The notes: generated from the sequence alone by a model not told the origin. A stretch of DNA of 64,000 nt from Conchocele bisecta (GCA_029237695.1 CM055265.1:84562447-84626446); one strand, 5' to 3'. Shown: positions 44,653 to 54,588, counted from the stretch's first letter. Translations and numbers: made by a program.

Positions 44653-45442
44653 AAATGAAACTTGCGTTATTACCGCGAGTCTTTGTGTCCCGGGAATGAT
44701 AGCCGAATGTAATTCTGATCGTGAATACCGAAGACATAGTCTCTGTCCATCTGTTTGTTTATATTGTAATTGTGCTACGAAGGAGCGCCTTTCATGTTGC
44801 GGAGAAATGATACGGCGAATCAATCGAACTCGTGTCCCCTCTGAGCGCGACAGTGATACTGTGCGATGATTGCGTTGGTTTAAACTCCGCGAATAGCACG
44901 CGCTATACAGTGAATGCAATTAAGCGAGATGAGAATTTAATTCGATAGTGTAAATCGGTATAATACTGAAACGGGAGCTTGAAGAAAAATAATTAACAAG
45001 CGTTTAATGGAATGATCTGAATTGTATGGTATACTTTATGTGTTGGTGGACAATAGAGACACGTGCTTTTGCCTTAGACAACAATTATTGTTTTCTTGTT
45101 AGACGTATTTACACTTCTATTATGTAGGAAATTAACGCGACTGGAATCGCCCACTGTACGTTGAAGTGAAATTAACCGCAGAAGATTGGAAAATAAATTA
45201 CTTTCAAATTCTAAAACGATTTTCTTAATCCCTGTAAATAGGATTTTAATTGTTGTCCTTGATCGTTCAGTTTCTGATCCCGAGTCTGGTAATGACTTCG
45301 TAATCGGAGACAATTAAATCATATTCTAATGAAGACGATAAACAAATACATGGTGCCGTGTTATATTGAGTCATTATCATCAATTCAGTCATTGGTAGAA
45401 TATAGTATTCTTATTATGAGCGAGACTTACGGTTACACTGAT
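44653..45442. other. Repeat-poor intron stretch
   Basis: No repeat is recognised. It has higher complexity than its surroundings, and minus-strand chance frames only. Confidence 0.45.
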
Positions 45443-45902
45443 TATTGAGGAGCCCAACAGGGGACGTATAATTCTATTTTTTATTAATTTCCAACGAAAT
45501 AACAATTCCTTCCCTCAATTTAACAATTCGTTCCCACGAATTAACAATTCGTTAATTCGTGGGAACGAATTGTTATATCATGGGAACGAATTGTTAATTC
45601 GAGTGAACGAATTGTTAAATTGAGGGAACGAATTGTCATTTCGTGGGAACGAATTGTTAATTCGAGGGAACGAACTGTTATATCGTGAGAACGAATTGTT
45701 AATTCGAGGGAACGAATTATTAAATTGAGGGAATGAATTGTCATTTCGTGGGAACGAATTGTTAATTCGAGGGAACGAATTGTTATATCGTGGGAACGAA
45801 TTGTTAATTCGAGGGAACGAATTGTTAAATTGAGGGAACGAATTGTTATTTCGTGGGAACGAATTAATAAAAAAGAATCCATGTCCACTGCGGGGCTCCG
45901 TA
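45443..45902. mobile_element. Family A foldback element, copy 7 (clearest higher-order array)
   Basis: The right end CTGCGGGGCTCCGTA is intact and the left end is degraded (TTGAGGAGCCCAACAGGGGAC). The right arm holds fifteen 21-bp units whose tails repeat as a block of five (AATTCGAG, ATATCGTG, AATTCGAG, AAATTGAG, then CATTTCGTG), about 105 bp, three times over. It lies 483 nt before the last Irx exon. Confidence 0.87.
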
Positions 45903-46385
45903 GATTACCAATCAGAGAGTGCGATGGTTTACGATAGCTGTAAGGATAGGACCGTTTCGAAAAATAAAAACGCGGTCGGTGGAATATCAACACATTTGTA
46001 TCTCATCTTTGCGAAAATACAAAACAAAAATATAATTTGGGGCAACACAAAAATAGGATAGAGAAATGGCTTGGATAAGAGTGTTGCCCGAACAATAGTA
46101 CTCTTCCACGACAAACGTGGATTTACTCAAGGTGTGAACAGTTTAGCCCGATACTTCTCTAGCTGACAATGCAAGTTGTTGGGAATATTTCCCCAGCTCA
46201 ATACCGAACAATGTTCATTTTGGGAAATATTCCCACTGCTTCTGAGGAATACCTTGAGATTGCTTGCCCGATCAAGTGCGAAACTGAATCATCACTCAAT
46301 AATCCACTGTTTGTCATTTCCTGGCCATATGCAAGCGCCCATGGAATTCAACATGATAAACATGCCCGTCGTTCTATCGTTACAG
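45903..46385. other. Intron end before last Irx exon
   Basis: The sequence is free of recognised repeats. From 46169 it is open in the exon's frame. A short inverted pair (GTTGGGAATATTTCCCC and TTGGGAAATATTCCCAC) lies at 46179-46233. Confidence 0.5.
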
Positions 46386-47074
46386 ATCTGAAAAGACCAG
46401 GTGTCGATGTCCGACGGGAGCGAATAATCAACGTGGACGCCGACGATTCGGATCACAGCGACATTGGGGGTCTGGACGACCGCTCCATAGACGAGGTCTC
46501 GGACAGCAGGGTGAAGGACACCACAACCTCGGACATCCCGTCCCCCGGGTCGACCTTCAGCGACTCACGGAGTAGTCACGTGGACAGCAAATCCCCGCGA
46601 TTGTCAGGGGAGTTGACGTCGACGTCAAGTTCGGAAACAGACTCACAGACGCGGCCAAAAATATGGTCCGTGTCCGATTTCCTTGGAAATTCAAATTCAG
46701 ACTCAAAGAAAGAGTGTTCTAGCTCAAAACTTGCAAGCTCTCCAGCTGTAGTGTGCTCCAGACAAACGAACGTACCTCCGATTTTGAACTTTCAACAACA
46801 CACGAGCCAGGGCGTTCGGAATGGACAGTTCCCAATGGGGATTGCAGGGTACCCGCTATCGCTCGCCCATACAACATTATCTTACCCATATACTCTCACG
46901 TCGTCAACAGCAACCAAGTCGGAGTTAAGTATGCATCACGCCGCCGCTTTGAGAGCGTCTGAACAGGCGATTAAAGAAGGACTAATTGAAAAAGCAGCGC
47001 GAATCCAACATGGCATATTTTCGCCGGGTAGAGAGATCGACGGCGTTAAGGTTGGCGGGAAAATGGTCTTATAG
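46386..47074 (+). CDS. Irx: Irx homeobox gene, last coding exon with Iro-type motif and stop
   Basis: This exon encodes the C-terminal 229 residues and the TAG stop at 47072-47074. It begins with two bases completing Asp (G|AT), then LKRPGVDVRRERIINVDAD. A Ser/Asp-rich region follows. The motif RPKIWSVSDFLG corresponds to the Iro-box-like KPKIWS segment found in Irx proteins of many phyla. The tail is Ser/Thr/Tyr-rich and ends with a charged, probably helical AALRASEQAIKEGLIEKAAR stretch. The acceptor is CGTTCTATCGTTACAG. A second in-frame acceptor AG lies 15 nt further on (46399-46400) and would drop five residues. The frame stays open for 72 codons upstream of the acceptor. No polyadenylation signal could be placed with confidence, although an AATAAA occurs at 47503 inside a family Q repeat. 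Confidence 0.93.
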
Positions 47075-47132
47075 TGGCTGTCAGAATATCCAACTATGAC
47101 ACAATAATACATATATATATCCATGCATGTCT

Positions 47133-47272
47133 TGATATATTAAGTTTATCAGAGAAGTCTAGGAAACTGGACGCGTGGGAATTGCGAGAAATTCACACCG
47201 TTTCCGACTATAGGGCAGGATAAATATTTAAAGTCACTAGCATTGTGTTTTATTTAGCGGGCAACGTAGTCA
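47133..47272. mobile_element. Diverged family L element just after Irx stop
   Basis: TTAAGTTTATCAGAGAAGTC, TAGGAAACTGGACGCGTGGG and TTTTATTTAGCGGGCAACGT follow family L order. It lies about 60 nt after the stop codon, so it may be in the 3' UTR. Confidence 0.55.
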
Positions 47273-47280
47273 AGGTGCAT

Positions 47281-47643
47281 GATCACGTGGTTACAACAAC
47301 AACAACGTCGCCCACTCCAAAGTAAGTATTATTTGATATTTTCTTTAATATGCAACGGACTTTGATGAAATATGGCGCAGCAAACGCGTCTTCATGGTCT
47401 ATGGAGTTTGGCACAGACATATGTCGTTTTTGCGAAGAATCGATTTCCGTGTCGGAGACACGGAAATCGATTCTTCGCAAAAACGACAGAAGTTTGGGCG
47501 AAAATAAATAGACCACCAAATGCAGCTTAACAAGACGCGTTTGATGCGCCATATTACATCAAAATCCGTTACGTAGAAAGGACACTATAACAGAATATGT
47601 ACTTTGAATCGGTATTTGTTGTTGTTGTTAGTACCACGTGATC
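47281..47643. mobile_element. Family Q hairpin element, copy 1
   Basis: GATCACGTGGTTACAACAAC and GTTGTTAGTACCACGTGATC are the ends. The centre is GCGAAGAATCGATTTCCGTG and mirror. Paired parts include GCAAACGCGTCTTCATGG and AAGACGCGTTTGATGCGCC. It starts 207 nt after the stop codon. Confidence 0.8.
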
Positions 47644-47841
47644 ATACACCGTGGTAGTTCTACGGAATGAGAAATCATGGTATGGTATTTATTGAAAAAA
47701 GACAATGACGTAATTTTACAATGTGACTGCCTATTGATCCTGATACATTTTATCAGCGTCCATAAGTGATACAGCAATTTGTTATAGGCCATCGAGTACC
47801 CGGCAAATGTACCACTGCAGACCTGATATATAGAGAATAAC

Positions 47842-47963
47842 AGGGATTCTGCTGGCGATCGCCACTTTCGCAATTGGCGATAAAAATAAACAATTGGCGA
47901 TAAAAAATTACAGTTTTCGAAAAAAAAAGAAGATTTTTTTATTTTCCCCAGCGGAATCCCTGG
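47842..47963. mobile_element. Family I hairpin in Irx 3' flank
   Basis: CAGGGATTCTGCTGGCGATC opens it and TTCCCCAGCGGAATCCCTGG closes it, with two AATTGGCGATAAAAA units and TTTTCGAAAAAAAAAGAAG between. Confidence 0.72.
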
Positions 47964-47967
47964 AGTA

Positions 47968-48112
47968 ATAACACGCTAATTTCCTTTGATATCAAGTTTA
48001 TCAGACTAGGGAACGCATTGGAATTCCGAGGCTAGCCGGGGAACTCCGAGTCGAGCCCGATACACGTGATATCAAGGCATTAGCATTGTATTTTATTTAT
48101 CAAGTAAAGTGT
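47968..48112. mobile_element. Family L element, copy 1
   Basis: Family L elements read ACCTGATAAATAGAGAATAC then TTTGATATCAAGTTTATCAG, with a centre GGAATTCCGAGGCTTGCCGA. This copy has TTTGATATCAAGTTTATCAG and ATTTTATTTATCAAGTAAAG. Confidence 0.7.
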
Positions 48113-48174
48113 TTGTACAAGAAGGTGGGCAAACTAGCATTATTTTCGTTGAACGTAACGTGGACTTGATTACG

Positions 48175-48280
48175 TTGCGTCATTGCACTGACGTCATTCA
48201 GTAACGCCATGTTACGTCGTTCGACCAATGGAACGTCAGGTTTCAGTTCGTTGTAACCCGGATATTTATATCAGACACTG
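48175..48280. repeat. CRE-containing repeat unit, copy 1
   Basis: ACGTTGCGTCATTGCACTGA then CGTCATTCAGTAACGCCATG and CCAATGGAACGTCAG. It contains one TGACGTCA (48189-48196) and occurs beside family L elements. Confidence 0.7.
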
Positions 48281-48282
48281 TG

Positions 48283-48530
48283 TTAACCCTTTGAACCCGA
48301 AATCCCCGCTATATCGGTTTATTCAAAAAGTGCAGATCCAGATGAGCCAGCTCGTAACGAGCCGTCTCATCAGGATCTGCACTTTTTGAATGTAATTTTA
48401 ATATTTTTGAGAACAAAAACACCACCTTTTCATAAATGGACGAATCTGAAAATCATTGTGTGACCATTGGATTGGTCGGAACATTTGCATATCATAGTCC
48501 ATTCCAGTTCCTTAGGGTTGAAAGTGTTAA
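48283..48530. mobile_element. Family E piggyBac-type MITE, copy 3
   Basis: TTAACCCTTTGAACCCG opens it and GGTTGAAAGTGTTAA closes it, both TTAA sites intact. The core is GATGAGCCAGCTCGTAACGA, with ATTGGATTGGTCGG further along. Confidence 0.82.
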
Positions 48531-48555
48531 GTCGATGTCTGATACGACTTTATGT

Positions 48556-48627
48556 TACAGTGAAACCTCTCTAAACCGGACACCCTGGGAGGTCCCCAGG
48601 GTGTCAGGCTTAGAGAGGTTTCACTGT
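48556..48627. mobile_element. Family G MITE, copy in 3' flank
   Basis: TACAGTGAAACCTCTCTAAA and AGAGAGGTTTCACTGTA pair, with the centre CCTGGGAGGTCCCCAGG. Confidence 0.82.
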
Positions 48628-48787
48628 AAACCATGAATTTAATCATTCTGAGCCATAGTTGTGTGCTATGCGATCACGAACAGACAGTATCACATGAGAT
48701 AAATGGCCAATACAAACAGCTCGTCACATGATACTGTACAGTTGGATGGGAAGTGCCAGTCAGTAGTATATACATGTATTACCATAT

Positions 48788-48964
48788 GCGACACGCCATG
48801 TGATTCTGTACCTTAGGCCATCTGCGTAATTTCATTAAATACGTTTACAAAATTAACTATATTTTTCATAAATAAAGTCAAAAGTTAACAAAAGTTTCAG
48901 AGTACATGTGGATGAAATTACGCAGATGTCCAAAGATAAAAAAAAGCACGTGGCGTGTCTCATA
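48788..48964. mobile_element. Family M hairpin with central deletion
   Basis: CGACACGCCATGTGATTCTG and AAGCACGTGGCGTGTCTCAT are the ends. After GAGTACATGTGG it jumps to ATGAAATTACGCAGATG. Confidence 0.78.
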
Positions 48965-49016
48965 TGTACATATTGTCACTTCATGACCACCTGTCCGCAT
49001 GACCACCTGACCACCA

Positions 49017-49186
49017 CGTTGCGTCGTTGCATTGACGACATTCGTTAACATCACGTGACGTCATCTGACCAATCGAACGTCAGTTTTCTCTTCGTTGTAA
49101 CCCGGATGTATGTATATCAGGACAATGCCTGATACAGCGATACGTTATCAGTCAGTACGTATTCGGTATACAGGACAGGCTACCTG
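49017..49186. repeat. CRE-containing repeat unit, copy 2
   Basis: GTTGCGTCGTTGCATTGACG, CCAATCGAACGTCAGTTTTC and GTTATCAGTCAGTACGTATT match the other units. TGACGTCA is at 49056-49063. Confidence 0.72.
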
Positions 49187-49356
49187 ATAAATAGAGAATA
49201 CCAGGCTAGAGTCTTTTGATATCAAGTTTATCAGGCAAGGCTAGGAAACACGTAGGAATTCCAAGGCTTGCCGAGGAATTCCTACCGTTTCCGAGCCGAG
49301 CCTGATAAACTTGATATAAAAATACACTAGCCTGGTATTCTATTTATCAGGTAACG
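49187..49356. mobile_element. Family L hairpin element, complete copy
   Basis: TACCTGATAAATAGAGAATA and TGGTATTCTATTTATCAGGT A are the ends. The centre is AGGAATTCCAAGGCTTGCCG AGGAATTCCT. Confidence 0.82.
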
Positions 49357-49414
49357 TTTTATGCTCGAACATGACATTAGATGACGTCGTATTCTATGGA
49401 CAGAACGCGGACTT

Positions 49415-49590
49415 GTTTACGTTGCGTCATTACACTGACGTCATTCGGTAACGTGACGTGACGTCATCCGACCAATGGAACGTCAGTTTTCACTTCGTTG
49501 TAACCCGGATGTTGATATCAGGTCAATGCCTGATACAACACTATGTTATCAGTCAGTACGTATTCGGTCAATGCAGGGCAGGTTACCTGA
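49415..49590. repeat. CRE-containing repeat unit, copy 3
   Basis: ACGTTGCGTCATTACACTGA starts it, with TGACGTCA at 49436-49443 and 49459-49466. CAGTCAGTACGTATTCGGTC and the closing TACCTGATAAAT follow. Confidence 0.72.
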
Positions 49591-49715
49591 TAAATTCGAG
49601 TATTTAGGTTCTGTATACTGCAGCACTGTTCCATATAATGATCATATCGACAGGTGAACGCATCTCCAATATATATTGTATCTTTCAAAGCAGTACTGGA
49701 TTACTGGGAACTTTG

Positions 49716-50140
49716 CTGATATGAAACACCAGCCATGCTTCTAGCAAGCAATATGTATGTAGATCGTTATCAGGCTACATAGTGTGTTATCTGTAGCATA
49801 CTTCACCAAAATTGCAAAGCTTACTTATCCAGGAAAGTGTACTTTGAGGGAGTAATCATTTATTTTTTCCCCGAAATGCATTATTTCACATAGAACTAAC
49901 GACTGCATACATTTGATGATTAAAGTATGCAACATTATTATACTGAATTTATTACATTATCACAGCCAGAATGGCTGTGATAATGTAATAAATTCAATAT
50001 AGTAAATATTAATAAATGTATCATTAAATTGAAAATTTCACCCTCAAAGTGTACTTAGTAAGATAAGTATACTTTGCAATTTTGGTGAAATCGGCTATGG
50101 AACAGGAGCTACACTGGTCACCCAATTTATCCATTCACAA
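49716..50140. mobile_element. Family D half element split by family F
   Basis: TGAAACACCAGCCATGCTTC through CATAGTGTGTTATCTG is followed by the family F copy at 49793-50098. D then resumes GGAACAGGAGCTACACTGGT. F therefore inserted into D. Confidence 0.8.
49793..50098. mobile_element. Family F hairpin element, copy 4, nested in family D
   Basis: The complete hairpin begins TAGCATACTTCACCAAAATT and ends TTTTGGTGAAATCGGCTA. It interrupts a family D half element. Confidence 0.83.
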
Positions 50141-50218
50141 ATTTGAATGCATTGGTATCACTCTCGTTGAGGAAGCAATACAGTATATATATATGTACGT
50201 TCATCTGTATGGAATTGG

Positions 50219-50362
50219 AATATAGATAATACCTAGCTAGTGGCTTATGATTTATCAGGCAAGGCTAGGAAACGTGTAAGAATTACGAAAGCTCGCCGAG
50301 GAATTCCTACCGTTTCCGAGCGAAGCCATTTGCTATAAAGAGACACTAGTATGATATGCTGT
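50219..50362. mobile_element. Family L element, worn copy
   Basis: TTATCAGGCAAGGCTAGGAA and GAGGAATTCCTACCGTTTCC are clear. Both outer ends have drifted. Confidence 0.7.
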
Positions 50363-50407
50363 GTATCACGAAATTTTTTTTTTGGCTACACAATCCACAG
50401 GTGTTTG

Positions 50408-50524
50408 AACAGATGGTCAACTTTTGACTTTATTTATGAAAAATATTGTAAATTTTGTAAACGTATTTAATGAAATTACGCAGATGTCCGAAGGTACAAA
50501 ATCACATGGCGTGTTTCATTTTGT
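50408..50524. mobile_element. Family M half element
   Basis: The right half only: GTCAACTTTTGACTTTATTT to CACATGGCGTGTTTCATTTT. Confidence 0.72.
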
Positions 50525-50568
50525 TATCAGCCAGCATGTATTCGGGAACTGCGTCACTAGGGGCATGA

Positions 50569-50757
50569 TACACACACTGTGATCAAATAGCACACTCCTG
50601 TAGCCTGATAACGACCTAGTTTTCTTGTTAGAAGCACGACGCGTGTTTCATTGATGGAATGGCGAACAGTACATATCCTAATCCGCACAGCCTGGCCTGG
50701 ATCTACACTAATCGCAAAGCCCATACGTCCAATTTCTCCAGCTACAGCTACATATAT
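50569..50757. mobile_element. Family D element, copy 10 (minus orientation, core deleted)
   Basis: GATCAAATAGCACACTCCTG, GAAGCACGACGCGTGTTTC and TCCGCACAGCCTGGCCTGGA are in family D order. One arm of the core palindrome is missing. Confidence 0.72.
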
Positions 50758-50847
50758 GCATGTGACAATTTAGTCTTTATGTAGATCCTGATCTACACAT
50801 ACATGTACTGACGTGACAACATACAGTGCAGCATATCGCGTTGCATG

Positions 50848-50951
50848 TACAGTGGGATCAGCGTGTAAGTGCACACACGGACGATCACGACAGGTTGGTT
50901 CCAACCTGTCGTGTTCGTTCGTGTGTGCACTTACACGCTGACCCCACTGTA
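50848..50951. repeat. 104-bp hairpin with TACAGTGGG ends
   Basis: Two 51-nt arms pair with three mismatches around a TT centre (GACAGGTTGGTTCCAACCTGTC). The ends TACAGTGGG/CCCACTGTA share TACAGTG with family G, which favours a mobile hairpin over a gene. Confidence 0.8.
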
Positions 50952-51154
50952 TTGAGTCGCGTCGTTTATTACTCTGTATCTTTGTTAAGTGTTGTTCAAA
51001 TGCATAATATTACCACTTTTCCTTTGCATGATATGTTAGTGTATACTGCTACGTCATTGCAAATTAAAGAAACTCTATGACAACGTATTGTTATTGTCGT
51101 TTATCCATTGCCAGACGTGTAGATCAGTCATATAAACACGGTGAATGCTCGTGT

Positions 51155-51542
51155 GTTTAGAACAACAACAACACTGGCTGAAAGTGTTGAAAGCGCACCC
51201 ACTCCAAAGTATATAAGTAGTATTCATGTTGATAGTTTCCTTAACATTCAACGGATTTTGATAAAATATGGCAGCAAACGCGTCCTCATGAGCTGCATTT
51301 AGTGGTCTCGGGACTTTGGCACATACTTCGGTCGTTTTGTCGAAGAATCGATTTCCGAGTCAGTAAACGTGGTAAACACGGAAATCAATTCTTCGCAACA
51401 ACAACAGAAGTTTTAGCCAAATACCACGACCACCAAATGCAGCTTAACAAAACGCGTTTGATGCGCCATATATGTACCTTGACTCGGAGATGCTTCTGGA
51501 AGTTTCAGTAATTGTTGTTGTTGTTGTTGTGACCACGTGATC
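51155..51542. mobile_element. Family Q hairpin element, copy 2
   Basis: It shares ACCCACTCCAAAGTA, AAGAATCGATTTCCGAGTCA, ACGCGTTTGATGCGCCATAT and the closing GACCACGTGATC with copy 1. The opening CACGTG end is lost. Confidence 0.78.
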
Positions 51543-52278
51543 ATGCAACTTGATAAATATGCTACCCAACTACATCTGGGGCACTATCGGCATTAGAACT
51601 CAGCACGTGGGGTCACGTGGTTTCTGAACGTTTTTCTTCGAGCGCTCGCGAAGAATTATACACCAACATCCAACTTTGAGGTCTTACAGATTTTATGAAA
51701 ATGAGCATATGTCGGTCGCAGAACATATTTTGAATAACACGGGTATTACGCCATAAAAATAGTTGTAACAATTTAGCTCGTTCGATATGTTTACAGTAGG
51801 TTTGATTTAATATCTGTCTAACGGAATGACTTAAGGCAACACAACCTTAAGGCAACACATGCGAAACTGTTTGCCCTTTTTTGAACATTGTGCTGTAATA
51901 TCATATGTTAAACCTGGGACATAATTTGGTTTTGCCATCATTTGGCACTTGTGTGATACATGTACATCATGTACTGTAAGGAAACAATGTGAAACGTCTT
52001 TATATTTCTGTTATTAAAAGATCATACCATACCGCACTTGGAAAGAAGTTTTCATTTTAGACTCTAGCTAAATTAAGTTAAATAAGATAAATTACTAACC
52101 GTTGATGGCAAACCATGTGCAACACTAGTTATCTTTCAGTATTATAAACATTTTTATCATCCATCCAAATTTGTTCAGACGACTTAATTGGGTCCAGAAA
52201 TATGATACGTATTTACAATTAAACAGTTTTTGCTATCCTGATTCATCGTTTTCAATGTATCTCTGAGACACAGCTCAT
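51543..52278. other. No gene seen
   Basis: Only a short palindrome TTCTTCGAGCGCTCGCGAAGAA (51636-51657) stands out. Confidence 0.5.
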
Positions 52279-52529
52279 TTAATCCTTTGAACCTGAAAGC
52301 CCGCTATAGCGGTTTATGCAAACAGTGCAAATCCAGATGAGCCGGCTCGTAACGAGCCGTCTCATCAGGATCTGCACTTTTTGAAAGTAATTTTCATTTT
52401 TTGATAACAAAAAATAACCCCTTTTCATAAATAGACTAGTCTGAAGATCGTTTTGTGATGATTGGATTAATTGGCTGCAAAATTAACATATCAAAATCCA
52501 TTCCAGTTACTTAGGCTTGAACGGGTTAA
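52279..52529. mobile_element. Family E piggyBac-type MITE, copy 4
   Basis: TTAATCCTTTGAACCTG opens it and GGCTTGAACGGGTTAA closes it, both TTAA sites intact. A short palindrome CCGCTATAGCGG follows the left end, as in copy 3. Confidence 0.82.
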
Positions 52530-53612
52530 CGCATGATTCTCAAGCAATTGTATACACCTGTTAATGAGGATCTGCAAACAAAGTGTGTTACTGGCTTGGA
52601 ATTCACATCATCTACCCATCGCTAACTTGCAATGTGAAGGGGTCAGTGAAAGAAGAGGGCTAACTTGACAAGGGAGTCAGTGGAATAATGGGGCTAACTC
52701 CATAACTCCAGATATTTTTGGTTAAACACCCGGCTTTCAAATATGTAAACGCCAGTCGTTTCTTTCAACGCATCGTATTCGTTGTTTTAATTAGAAAACG
52801 ATGTATTCGTTGGTTAACCAACGAAAACATCGTTTTCTAATTATAAAAACGAAAACGATGTCAACATGAAACCAGTGTATACACGATAGGCAATCGTTCG
52901 TTTGTGGAGCTAGGAACAAATCCGGACTGTAATCATCAACCGAGAACAAACTACCCCGTTATCAACAACACTGAATCAGTTTCATTAACCAAGAGACAAA
53001 ACTAATAGACATCATGTCTGTGACAGACGCAATTACTAAAACGAAAACATGGACGCAAAGCGCAAACACACAACTGCGCGAGCGTAACTATGCAATAGTT
53101 TCAACCTTATTCCTGGCGTTTAGCAGGACACAGGAACATTTGTAAAAGCAACACTCTGGTTCCTTTGATGTATTCATGCATATGTATGTTGTATTCCCAG
53201 CAATTCTCGCTTTCACCGGAATGGTGGCGCTACAAGGCTTCTTTGTAGCCGCATTTCTAGTGTTTACAACGTATCTTCCCTGCGTTTAGGCTTGTGTTAA
53301 ATGACAGTCTGTAACTTCTGATGGAACAAGCTGATCGTTGAATTAACAAATGAAATCTGCTAGATACAAATGAAACGAACATGATAACGTGTTGTGTCTG
53401 GTCTAAATTGCTTTTATCACGATGTATACAAAGCCAAAGGCCCTAATGATGATGTGATGAAACAATATATCGTGCAGACACGCTGTCCTATTTAGAATGA
53501 GATGGAACAAATGTTTTCCAAAAAAATAAAATAAAAAACGTGAATGCTATTGGTGAGACATGAATTTTTCGTTTATCATACAACTGTTAGGTTCTTCACT
53601 GAGGGTTGCATT
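52530..53612. other. No gene seen
   Basis: Apart from the hairpin at 52789 and the GGGCTAACT phrase near 52660, nothing is recognised. Confidence 0.5.
52789..52842. repeat. Small hairpin
   Basis: AATTAGAAAACGATGTATTC and ACATCGTTTTCTAATT pair around CGTTGGTTAACCAACG. Confidence 0.7.
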
Positions 53613-53933
53613 TACAATTCGTTCTCTCAATTTAACAATTCGTTCCCACAAAATAACAATTCGTTGCCACGGAATTCGTGGGAACAACGTGTTATATCGT
53701 GGGAACGAATGTTAATTCGAGGGAACGAATTGTTAAATTGAGGGACCGAATTGTCATTTCGTGGGAACGAATTGTCAATTCGAGGGAATGAATTGTTATA
53801 TCGTGGGAACGAATTGTTAATTCGAGGGAACAAATTGTTAAATTGAGGGAATGAAGTGTTATATCGTGGGAACGAATTGTTATTTCGTGAGAAGGAATTA
53901 AAAAAAAAATCCATGTCCCATGCAGGGTTCTGT
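53613..53933. mobile_element. Family A foldback element, copy 8 (left end lost)
   Basis: The right end is present in decayed form (CCCATGCAGGGTTCTGTA). The left terminal repeat is missing, and the array begins in TTTACAATTCGTTCTCTC. The central inversion is damaged (CCACGGAATTCGTGG). Confidence 0.8.
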
Positions 53934-54003
53934 AGAGTTCACTATGAGATGTCAGGTTGGGTTGTTAATCCACATATGAGACGAGCCATGCGATGTGTAC
54001 CTA

Positions 54004-54588
54004 TACTGTCTGTTCCACGTTTTGCTGCCGACGAACCGGCTTTTGGCTATTAAACGCATTAAATCTAAAAAATATTTAAAAATAGGTACTTTTTCATCAA
54101 TAACAAAAGACACCCTCCCGAAAAAAAATTATTAGATGAAATTCCATCAAATATTGATTTTATTGCGAAAACAATTTTCCTATGGGAATTTAACATGGGG
54201 AGTCAACAATTTTAATTTTCCTATGGGAATTTAACATGGGGAGTCAATTTCCAAATTTTTTCGTTTTTTGATCCTGACGGATCAAAAAACGAAACATTTT
54301 GGAGATTGACTCCAAAACCTGACGAGATAGCTTGAAAATGATGTAATTAAGAAAACAAAAGTTAGATTTTGAAAATCGGTCCTCAAATAAAAAATATTTT
54401 TTAAAAAATATATTTTTAGCCCCCATGTTAAATTCACATAGGAAAATAGTTTTTTCGCAGTAAAATCAATATTTGATGGAATTTCATCAAATAATTTTTT
54501 TTGTTATTGATGAAAAAGTATTTACATTTAAATATTTTTTAGATTTAATGTGTTTAATGGCCAAAAGTTCGTCGGCAGCAAAACTGTA
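54004..54588. mobile_element. Family J-related foldback element, diverged
   Basis: TACTGTCTGTTCCACG starts it. The arms GTTTTGCTGCCGACGAA/TTCGTCGGCAGCAAAAC mirror each other, as do TTCCTATGGGAATTTAACAT and ATGTTAAATTCACATAGGAA. The centre is TCGTTTTTTGATCC and its mirror. Confidence 0.75.

Larger units (their letters stand above)
27490..46385 (+). other. Irx intron before the last exon
   Basis: The 18.9-kb intron runs from GTGAGT to GTTACAG. It is rich in nested hairpin elements, an ACTCAC microsatellite and four family A foldbacks, the nearest ending 483 nt before the last exon. No transposase or other coding frame is recognised. Confidence 0.85.

Noticed and set aside
47503..47508. AATAAA as the Irx polyadenylation signal
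   Set aside because: It lies inside a family Q repeat arm, and other AATAAA words are common in this AT-rich DNA; no downstream element supports it.
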